Source: Symsagittifera roscoffensis (Eukaryota > Xenacoelomorpha > Acoela > Convolutidae). From it: 64,000 nt of DNA. The position numbers and the translations under genes are program-made. Where the stretch lies: positions 13,376,517-13,440,516 of the forward strand of contig NC_087066.1 of assembly GCF_963678635.1 (NCBI RefSeq). Reading direction: 5' to 3'. Below, in pieces: positions 56,761 to 64,000 of the stretch; within the stretch, counting starts at the first letter, position 1; the number at the start of each line of letters is the position of its first letter. The notes under the pieces were generated by a model. The model was not told where the DNA came from and did no database searches. It worked only from the letters and a program-made list of their open reading frames with translations.

Positions 56761-57699
56761 CATTTTGGTTTCTTCAATTTTTAGGTTGAAGCTTCTTCTT
56801 CACGACCAGGAAGGGTTGCAATTTTTCTTGTCAGCCTTCTTAGTCGACGGTGTTTTCCAACCTTTTCCTGGCATTTTCCTTGCAAAAACCGCCGTTCTGT
56901 TTTCGCCGCTTTTTCATGGCAGGCCCCGAAGAATACCATTTACTCCAAAAAGTAACGTATCGCACGGTCATTTTTCTACAAAAAAAATTGGTTTCGTTGT
57001 ACTACATTCGACTGCATTCTGATCCAATGGCAGGATATATGATGACAATTTGCGATTAGCAAATTATTAGACTATTGTCTGATTTCTAACGGTTTGCTCG
57101 CTTTTGTTTTTGACCCTCTGAATTGAGTCGCTGCTAGAAACTTGAGGATGACAGGGCAAATTCGAAGTTGTGAAAAATTCATTTCGAACCAAAACAAAAC
57201 AAATTTCTCTGATATGACCAAATGGCATCCTTTTGTTTGAGTTTTATTGTTAAAACTTTTTCAAAACTAAGTTCAGACCTAACGGAATCATATATCGCAT
57301 GTAAATTAACATTCCCAGATAAGAATCCAGGATAAGGACTTATAGGCATACGAGAAGTTATATAGAATAAAAGGACGAACTTTAGCCAAATGCTTGAAAA
57401 AACGTTTTCATGCCGCTCGGATCGAACTACCAACTCTGTTCAGGATGAAATTGTGGCATTGAATATGCAATCCACATGCTAAGAAATCAATACAGCAAAA
57501 TCGCCGCTGATGCTGTTTTACTGATAGATGCCCCAAAACGCTTTAAACTCGCTTAATCGATAGCTGGCCTCGAAAAACAACTAAAATATCTGGCTATCTC
57601 TTTTAACAGATTAACCCATACCGCAATCCATCTAAACTGTTCGTTAACAATAAAAATCATCTACCATCAAGAAAGGACAACCCGCAGGATCCGCTAGCA

Positions 57700-58506
57700 A
57701 TGGCCATGTACGGTTTAGCCAAAATACTTCTCACAAAACTTTTACCAGTAGACAAAGATACCCAAAAACTGTATGCAGTTGTACGCAGTCGGTAAATTAA
57801 GAAATCTACGGACCGCTCTCGGCAAAAATTGTATCAGTAAATAAATTTTTCGGCTAATTTTTCAAAGCATCCAAATGCCAACTACTCATTGTCAAAGATA
57901 AAAAAAACTCGGTGAAGTTGAAAAACCCTTGGAAATGCAGTAATCACTATTTAAGCAGGCGCCCAATTTCTCTGTTTTGCTATAGGAAAAGAAACTGAAT
58001 GTGAAAAACTACTCGAGTTTCTACAAAATCAGAGAACAAATCAGAGTTTTGAAAAAACTAACAAAAATGCTTAAACCTACCCCAAAATGTTTATGGCTCT
58101 ATAACAAATGAAATCATGAAAAGGTTTATTTCTAACCGGGACAACGCCTAACGGTAAAGAAACATGGAAAAAAATTATCAAAGAAAAACTAATACCTAAC
58201 ATAATCAGTAAAGACAGGTTGAACCCCCAGTTCTGTGATTTATCTTCATTACCTCTAAAATTGGGCGGCCTTAAATTCAAGCTGTCATCCGACAATGAAA
58301 GCTATCTAGAATGGTCTAAGGAAACGACACTAATACTGCTATCTCAAGATCCTGTTACAGCAATAATACAGCAAGAAAACGTTTCTACGAAAATCAAAAA
58401 AGTGAAATCTGATAGAACCAACCAAAATAAATCAAATCTCATTAGCTCCTGTGACATTCGACCAGAATGGATCAAAATGCAGATTCAGCAGATTCGAAGT
58501 TTTTAG
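57700..58506 (+). pseudogene. Reverse transcriptase C-terminal relic (non-LTR or related class)
   Basis: The last 120 codons (58142-58506) are open: WKKIIKEKLIPNIISKDRLN, then LSSLPLKLGGLKF and YLEWSKETT. This follows the pattern ...iReefIPaltgr...lfaLPvrlGGLgi..p...A..eY..S...T, a conserved end segment of reverse transcriptases widespread in cnidarian and other invertebrate genomes. Upstream pieces in other frames (VLKKLTKMLKPTPKCLWLYNK, about 58020-58085) fit the preceding helix. The catalytic RT motifs are lost. Element class is uncertain. Confidence 0.5.
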
Positions 58507-59690
58507 CAGCGAACCTTCCGAGTTAGTGATTTTGAAGGATTAACGACGTTATTGGGACAATTAGTAGAACGGTGAAGGTCAAGATATTCTGATGTTTTGA
58601 AATTTTAAATTTTCGAAGTGATGACGTAACAATTCTCAGAAACGTCAAAAACGGTCATTTTGGAGGAAAAACAGAAAATAAACAGAACAACAGAAAAGAA
58701 ACAGAACAACAGAACTAGTTGCGATAGCGATAACAACGGAAATTGTGATTGAGAATGTAACATTCGCCCGGAAGATACACATCGACGGAAAACAAAACTA
58801 AGTCCTAAGACGACTGGCTAGCGTCTAAACAGAGCTTTGCATGTTTTTCACCGTCTCTACCAAGCCAGTGCTTTTCGGTGGTCTTTTCTAACATCGGGTC
58901 GACAAAAACGTTACTGCCTTCGGCTTCGGTCAAAACACTCAAATTAACTGAATTACATGCAAAAATAGTGAGCTCATGGCTGGGTCTCAGTATCCCCAGA
59001 CCACGAGGTCACTCCTAAAAACAGGGCTACTACTTGTTATATTACTATTGTTTTTGTTCAGTAGATAAAAATCATCATCTCCATCGAAGATGGATCAACC
59101 CTTTCCCCCCAACTCCTAGCTTCTCATCCCTATCAAAATGAATCTAGATATTAATTAAATTCAAGTCAGGACATGACAGGAAGCTAAAAGTTTATACGAG
59201 TCAATAAAAGTTTCAGTCCCGAGACCCTTCCGGATTCTTGAATCCGCTGAATCAAGCTCGCTAATCTTGATTTCTTCCTAATCCGGAAGGCCTGTTTCTT
59301 ACCCTTCACCGTTGTTCGCAACGGCCTTGCAACTATTGTAGCAGCACATTAGTTGCAACTCGGAACGTTCTCTGCTATTCCTGCAATCTGCTGCTGTTTT
59401 TCAATCACGATTATCGTTGTTATCGTCAGCGCAACTAATGTTGTTGTGTTTTTTCTCTCGTTTTTTGTCAAATTGGCCGTTTCTGACGTTTCTCAGAAAT
59501 ATGACGTCATAATTCGAATTTTTGAAATTTTAAAATACTAGAATATTCCAGCCCTCACCGTTTGGCCAAACGTTCCAATAACGCTCCTAGTTCTTAAAAA
59601 CCACCAATCCGGAAGGCTTACTGCTAAAATTTCGAATTCTGCAGAGTTTGCATTTTTCACATTCTGGTCGAATGTCACACACTCCCCGGA
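58440..59690. repeat. Large imperfect inverted repeat enclosing a dispersed repeat
   Basis: Left arm 58440-58760 and right arm about 59395-59690 are diverged reverse complements: TGTGACATTCGACCAGAATG versus CATTCTGGTCGAATGTCACA, ACGTTATTGGGAC versus GTTCCAATAACG, GAAACGTCAAAAACGG versus CCGTTTCTGACGTTTC, and GCGATAACAACGG versus CGTTGTTATCG. The left arm includes the end of the reverse transcriptase relic, so the right arm is an inverted piece of the same 3' end. The middle holds the repeat at 58740-59200. Confidence 0.75.
58740..59200. repeat. Dispersed repeat, copy 2
   Basis: Second copy of 56190-56760, in the same orientation, on the other side of the reverse transcriptase relic. Confidence 0.55.
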
Positions 59691-59881
59691 CAGTCCGGTC
59701 AATGTCCTCATTGAATCGCGCAATGTTCATAAAATGGTTACAGTGTCATCGAACAGAATTTACAAAATGCACGAAATTACTTTTATCCACGTCACATCGA
59801 CTCACTGCAGAATATAAATGGCATCATACTACATCACTATAGCCTTCAAATTCTTTCATTAATCTGCACATTGAGGATATG

Positions 59882-60470
59882 ACCTAAGATAAAACATATT
59901 TTCTGACTTCCAGTGTCAATGTCCCGATTAAAACTTTTTCTCTTAGATTTAAAAGGTGTTGGCTTGCAGGACAGTCCTGCCAACCAACAAGCTAAAATTA
60001 TCCTACCATGCTTCTTCCCTTCGGAAATCTTGCTTTTTATTGTCCTGAATATTAAAACTAAGAAACTTTGTGGTTAGAAAGAACAATGTAACAATCTCCC
60101 TCTTCAAGAGATTACTCAAGTCTTTCATGTAACCACAAAGTGATCAGTCTTCCTAAGTGATTAAAAACAATCATGCAGGCTGGAATATTTAAATATACTC
60201 TTCTCTTAAGCCTTTCTAAATAAATAATAAGTGTCTCTAAAGCCACTTCTGCTGAAATCAAAATGCAAATTTATAAATGCAACAATTTCAAAACTCAACT
60301 AAATGTTTCAGTTTTCAATTACAACTTGGTTGCTTGGTTTCTCACTTGAGTTTTTCACACACATAAAACAATTCTGAGTTTTAACTTTTCTTCATCACTC
60401 CTTTGTTTTCTTCTTTTTTCGTCGTTTAGAAGTTCTAAAACTTCTAATTTCTTCTAATTTTCTTTCTTGT
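59882..60470. repeat. Left terminal inverted repeat
   Basis: 589 bp, reverse complement of 63412-64000. It contains a hairpin around GCAGGACAGTCCTGC (59966-59980, with flanking TTGGC/GCCAA), a second inverted pair ACTTTGTGGTTA / TAACCACAAAGT (60065-60141), and Lys-free, T-rich sequence near the gene with AGAAGTTCTAAAACTTCT. These could be binding sites for the encoded protein. It ends 12 bp before the start codon. Confidence 0.9.
60183..60279 (+). promoter_or_regulatory. Putative TATA elements in the left repeat
   Basis: AATATTTAAATATAC at 60184-60198 and TTTATAAAT at 60270-60278, about 290 and 205 bp before the start codon. Because the repeat is mirrored at the other end, the same sequences point inwards there and could drive antisense transcription. 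Prediction from sequence only. Confidence 0.3.
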
Positions 60471-60482
60471 GGAGAGAGCAAA

Positions 60483-63386
60483 ATGAGGGACTTCAAGCCA
60501 TCTCCCATGAATCATGGAAAGGGAAGTGTTGCAGGACAACTAACACCAGTGGAATACAACCGACTAACAGTATCTGAGACTATGTCGATCGATGAACCCA
60601 CCGGTGGATACATGGAGATGTTGGAATACCGAAACTCGGCTAGAGGGCATGTAATGGCCCTGGAAGACGAAAAAGCCATGGAGGGTTATCTGGAAACAAT
60701 GTTGCAGGGCACCACCCTCAAGCAGAAGGCGTATGGAACTTTAGCGTCGTCTGACGTACAGGCGGAAACGATCGAGCAATTAGTGAGCCTTCCATGGAAA
60801 GCAGTAGTATTCAGGTATTTCGAAGAAGAAATGAGGACTACGCCAAGAATACATGCTCTCGTGGCAGTACCTTACGTAAGGACAGAGTTACAACTCAGGT
60901 TCGCCTGGTGCATGATGGGACTGACTCGCGAAGAATATGATTCAGAAGAAAGGAAGAGATCAAAGGAGGAAAAAGTTTTCCTTATGATAAATCTGAGGGA
61001 TCTGATAGTCCAGGAGGGAGCAGCAGTAGCGTTTGCGAAGCGGAGAGACGCTCTCTGTTTCATTCGATTCCTGATAGAGCAGATTTCAGTACCTGCATTA
61101 AACACTTGTGTTAAAATGTTGAGGGAAGGCGATGAGCGAACGAAAGCCTTGTTCTTGCTAGCACTGCTGGATATGCAGCAAAGTAAACCGATGAGGGTGA
61201 ACATGAAAGAACCTGAAGAATTGGAACCCATGAAAAAGATAGATGAGATCAGGAGATTCTCAAACAAGGAGCTGAGACTCACTAAAGAATCTATGGGAGC
61301 ATTGCCGAAATCCAGTGAATACTGTGGACCGATCAAGAAGAAGTCATATAGCTACGTATCCGGGATCATAGGGATAGCGTACAATCCTTTCCTGAGTGAA
61401 GACATACGCGATTGCTTCTTTGATTATGAGCAGGCGGTGTTACTAAGATTCTGGACGTCCAGAATTGTAACGATCAAGAGCGTTAACAATCCACAGGCCA
61501 AATTGGGACTGGTCTTGGAAGAAGAGGTGACTGCACCTTCAGTACCAAAATCCGACAAGAGAGTGGAGTTTGGGTTGGGATTCTCAGATGAACTACTGAG
61601 AACGAGCTTGATGGCAGTGTGGGAATTGATGAGGCCATCATGGTGTCCTAGTCCCAACGCTGACTCAATATTACGGGCGACACAAGACGTACAGAGGGAA
61701 CTGAATGCAGACTGTAACCTGCGTGACCTTAACATCATATATAATGTGATGATAACAGCCTCTAAGAGCAACGGAGAAGATAAAGTGGAGTTGCCTGGCT
61801 GGGGACCAGAAGACTGGGTCAAACCTGGTAGCTGTCTGGCGGAAGTCTGTGGATTGGAGGGTCACGTTTGTGGAAATCTAGACTGTGTGAAAACCCTGGA
61901 GAAACAACACAAGCAATTGACAGTATTGTTTGGAAACGTAGTAATGAAAGCAAGAACGGAAACGGAACTGATAGCAGATTGCCATGGAGGAACCGATGTG
62001 AATCTAGTGACTGCACTAGGATTCTACAGCATGTTTGGTTCTTTAGAGTCACTATTGAATCTAGAACAGAAACATGAGGTGGTCACAGCCATCAGTGTAG
62101 AAGTATTTCCTGGAGTTCTGCAGACTGAGCAGAAGTATATAGGAAAATGGAGGGAAGCAATCGAAACAGAGATGAACATCAGACACAGCGAAACTTATTG
62201 TAGACCATCAGGAGCACGATATTTGGTGGGTTCAACGTTGGCTCCAATGTGCAAGAGCAGGTATCCTGTACATTTCGTAGCTGTGGACGTGAAGAGTACA
62301 AGAACGATTGTGGATCAAGCCTTCTCAGTGCCGAAGTGTGTGAGATTGGCGAGAATGTCTGAAAAGTCCTACGAGTTACTATGTAAGATGTTCTCAGCAG
62401 TTCCAGAGAGAACCAAAGAGGAGTTGGAGTCAATACTAGGAAAGAAGTTCATGGGATATGTGAGCGGGAACTTCAGTGACTTTGAGAAACAGAAACAGAG
62501 AGGATCAACTGTCACAGATTACAATGCAGTAGATGAGAATGATGAAATCCACCGAGTGATGATGGAAGTGGAACCATTGCTGGAAGCTTTGGGAAAACGT
62601 AATTGGAGGAGAATCATGTTGACGCATGATGAGTTTCCTTGCCACTGCTTGCTGCAGACCTGGTGGTATCCCAAGCGTAGTAATCTGATGTTGATCTGGG
62701 ACTCTGGAGAGCTGCTCTCCATGGGTTTACCAGATTCATCACAGCCCGTAACAGTAGTGATAGTGGGAGTTATGATGGCGATACGATGGCTGGAAGCTCA
62801 TGTGAGAGAAAATAATAGACAGGAGGCACCGACGAGAGAACAATTGCGGAAATTAGATTGTCTAAAAGATTTAGATCTTTTTGAGACAATGTGCAAAGTT
62901 CTAAACATTCCGATGGAAGTGAAGAAGATATGGGCGAGAAAACGATTGATGCCATGGTTCAGAGCTAACATGACTGCATGGTTGTACGAGTATGCGAAAA
63001 AGCATATGTCGAAGCATGGCAGAGTGTACAGTGAATATCAGCTGGACATTGGGGCAGGAGCTTTCAAGCGAGCTTTCGTGACTCATCGGAATGCAATGAC
63101 CACCGCTGTGAAAAGAATTTCCAGGACGAGTGAGCGTAGTGGAAATGAGAAGGCAGAGATGCTGAAAGAAGATTTGGAGAGAAACGTGACGTTGTGTCTC
63201 CACAACAGCTTCTGCAGAAACAGAGAATCCAACGTGGATCCCCTACCTTGCTGTAAACAGAGGGTAGAAGAGCAGAAGTGTTGGAGGACGGCTTCCAACA
63301 GCGTCAGGATAGCCAATGACGTGCTACAAGACACGGAAACCGAAAGTGCGGAGTCAGCATCACAGGAGGAGGAATTGGAACATTGA
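60483..63386 (+). CDS. Large protein of unknown family, candidate transposase
   Basis: One uninterrupted frame of 967 codons without introns. ATG at 60483 lies in GCAAAATGA, with A at -3, and is the first in-frame ATG after the repeat. The stop TGA is 25 bp before the right repeat. Visible features: a charged helical N-terminal third; a cluster C-x4-C-x4-H-x-C-x4-C at residues 451-468 (CLAEVCGLEGHVCGNLDC), probably zinc binding; acidic residues at the ends of hydrophobic strands that could form a DDE-type site (D499 in ADCHGG, D602 in HFVAVDVKST, D716/E717 in LTHDEFP, D740/E743 in IWDSGE); a hydrophobic stretch 756-770; and a Cys-rich then Ser/Glu-rich C-terminus (last 25 residues strongly acidic). 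Codon use and GC content are higher and more ordered than in the surroundings. I do not recognise the family. Its position argues for a role in moving or copying the element; a captured host or viral gene cannot be excluded. Confidence 0.85.
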   Translation: MRDFKPSPMNHGKGSVAGQLTPVEYNRLTVSETMSIDEPTGGYMEMLEYRNSARGHVMALEDEKAMEGYLETMLQGTTLKQKAYGTLASSDVQAETIEQLVSLPWKAVVFRYFEEEMRTTPRIHALVAVPYVRTELQLRFAWCMMGLTREEYDSEERKRSKEEKVFLMINLRDLIVQEGAAVAFAKRRDALCFIRFLIEQISVPALNTCVKMLREGDERTKALFLLALLDMQQSKPMRVNMKEPEELEPMKKIDEIRRFSNKELRLTKESMGALPKSSEYCGPIKKKSYSYVSGIIGIAYNPFLSEDIRDCFFDYEQAVLLRFWTSRIVTIKSVNNPQAKLGLVLEEEVTAPSVPKSDKRVEFGLGFSDELLRTSLMAVWELMRPSWCPSPNADSILRATQDVQRELNADCNLRDLNIIYNVMITASKSNGEDKVELPGWGPEDWVKPGSCLAEVCGLEGHVCGNLDCVKTLEKQHKQLTVLFGNVVMKARTETELIADCHGGTDVNLVTALGFYSMFGSLESLLNLEQKHEVVTAISVEVFPGVLQTEQKYIGKWREAIETEMNIRHSETYCRPSGARYLVGSTLAPMCKSRYPVHFVAVDVKSTRTIVDQAFSVPKCVRLARMSEKSYELLCKMFSAVPERTKEELESILGKKFMGYVSGNFSDFEKQKQRGSTVTDYNAVDENDEIHRVMMEVEPLLEALGKRNWRRIMLTHDEFPCHCLLQTWWYPKRSNLMLIWDSGELLSMGLPDSSQPVTVVIVGVMMAIRWLEAHVRENNRQEAPTREQLRKLDCLKDLDLFETMCKVLNIPMEVKKIWARKRLMPWFRANMTAWLYEYAKKHMSKHGRVYSEYQLDIGAGAFKRAFVTHRNAMTTAVKRISRTSERSGNEKAEMLKEDLERNVTLCLHNSFCRNRESNVDPLPCCKQRVEEQKCWRTASNSVRIANDVLQDTETESAESASQEEELEH

Positions 63387-63411
63387 CGAATGGTCGAGAA
63401 AACAAGAGGCA

Positions 63412-64000
63412 ACAAGAAAGAAAATTAGAAGAATTTAGAAGTTTTAGAACTTCTAAACGACGAAAAAAGAAGAAAACAAAGGAGTGATGAAGAAAAGTTA
63501 AAACTCAGAATTGTTTTATGTGTGTGAAAAACTCAAGTGAGAAACCAAGCAACCAAGTTGTAATTGAAAACTGAAACATTTAGTTGAGTTTTGAAATTGT
63601 TGCATTTATAAATTTGCATTTTGATTTCAGCAGAAGTGGCTTTAGAGACACTTATTATTTATTTAGAAAGGCTTAAGAGAAGAGTATATTTAAATATTCC
63701 AGCCTGCATGATTGTTTTTAATCACTTAGGAAGACTGATCACTTTGTGGTTACATGAAAGACTTGAGTAATCTCTTGAAGAGGGAGATTGTTACATTGTT
63801 CTTTCTAACCACAAAGTTTCTTAGTTTTAATATTCAGGACAATAACAAGCAAGATTTCCGAAGGGAAGAAGCATGGTAGGATAATTTTAGCTTGTTGGTT
63901 GGCAGGACTGTCCTGCAAGCCAACACCTTTTAAATCTAAGAGAAAAAGTTTTAATCGGGACATTGACACTGGAAGTCAGAAAATATGTTTTATCTTAGGT
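63412..64000. repeat. Right terminal inverted repeat
   Basis: Mirror of 59882-60470, including the GCAGGACTGTCCTGC hairpin at 63904-63918 and the ACTTTGTGGTTA pair. It begins 25 bp after the stop codon and would form the 3' untranslated part of the transcript. It may continue past the window. Confidence 0.9.

Larger units (their letters stand above)
59882..64000 (+). mobile_element. 4.1-kb DNA element with 589-bp inverted ends and one gene
   Basis: Two inverted repeats (59882-60470 and 63412-64000) frame a 2.94-kb centre filled by one 967-codon open frame. The repeats start ACCTAAGATAAAACATATTT and end in the complement. By eye they differ at only two positions (near 60034, TTTT versus TGTT, and near 60451), which indicates a young copy or recent conversion. 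One gene between inverted ends is the layout of an autonomous DNA transposon, but such long inverted ends and the unfamiliar protein do not fit Tc1/mariner, hAT, piggyBac, P, Mutator-like or Polinton elements as I know them. The right repeat reaches the last base of the window, so outer limits and target duplication are open. Confidence 0.75.

Noticed and set aside
61424-61822. 132-codon and other minus-strand frames inside 60483-63386
   Set aside because: Shadows of the 967-codon plus-strand gene; no start context or motif of their own.
59882-64000. Polinton/Maverick interpretation of the long inverted ends
   Set aside because: Only 4.1 kb long with a single gene; no DNA polymerase B, retroviral-type integrase, packaging ATPase or capsid gene is present.

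Overview
This is a stretch of an invertebrate metazoan nuclear genome. The evidence is one spliced gene with GT-AG introns of several kilobases for a claudin/PMP22-like four-pass membrane protein, several Ty3/gypsy retrotransposon relics, long microsatellites, a 200-bp satellite, foldback and MITE-like elements, and AT-rich DNA with very low gene density. Nothing in it is prokaryotic. The phylum cannot be fixed from the sequence. There is a 200-N assembly gap at 10118-10317.

Layout. 1-4.25 kb: a decayed Ty3/gypsy element on the minus strand, with an LTR-like end, integrase C-terminus with GPY motif, integrase core fragment and zinc-binding domain. 4.56-19.66 kb: a second gypsy family, also minus strand. 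Its integrase/3' module is repeated in about 3.5-4.5-kb tandem units; RNase H, reverse transcriptase (YLDD) and gag (zinc knuckle) remain only at the right end. 19.34-21.76 kb: a nearly perfect 1.21-kb tandem duplication. 22-30 kb: tetranucleotide microsatellites, 21-bp minisatellites and a composite repeat family in several copies. 30-36.87 kb: a second copy of the first gypsy family with both LTR-like ends, one carrying a 123-bp-arm palindrome. 36.89-40.28 kb: a satellite of about 17 units of 200 bp, with an 798-bp higher-order repeat.

40.4-47.04 kb: the claudin-like gene, three coding exons and 246 codons, starting about 120 bp after the satellite ends. Its introns hold foldback repeats, a MITE and a dispersed palindromic motif. 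47.3-59.7 kb: mostly repeats, namely a CGACC minisatellite, a second MITE copy, a 36-bp minisatellite in two blocks, a reverse transcriptase relic at 57.7-58.5 kb, and a large inverted repeat around it.

59.88-64.0 kb: the most unusual object. It is a 4.1-kb unit with two almost identical 589-bp terminal inverted repeats that enclose a single intact, intronless 967-codon gene of no family I recognise. The left repeat ends 12 bp before the start codon and the right begins 25 bp after the stop, so the same sequence serves as 5' and 3' flank in mirror image. It looks like a young, probably recently mobile DNA element whose protein (putative transposase or replication protein) is undescribed as far as I can judge. 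The right end coincides with the window end, so the true termini and target duplication are not visible.
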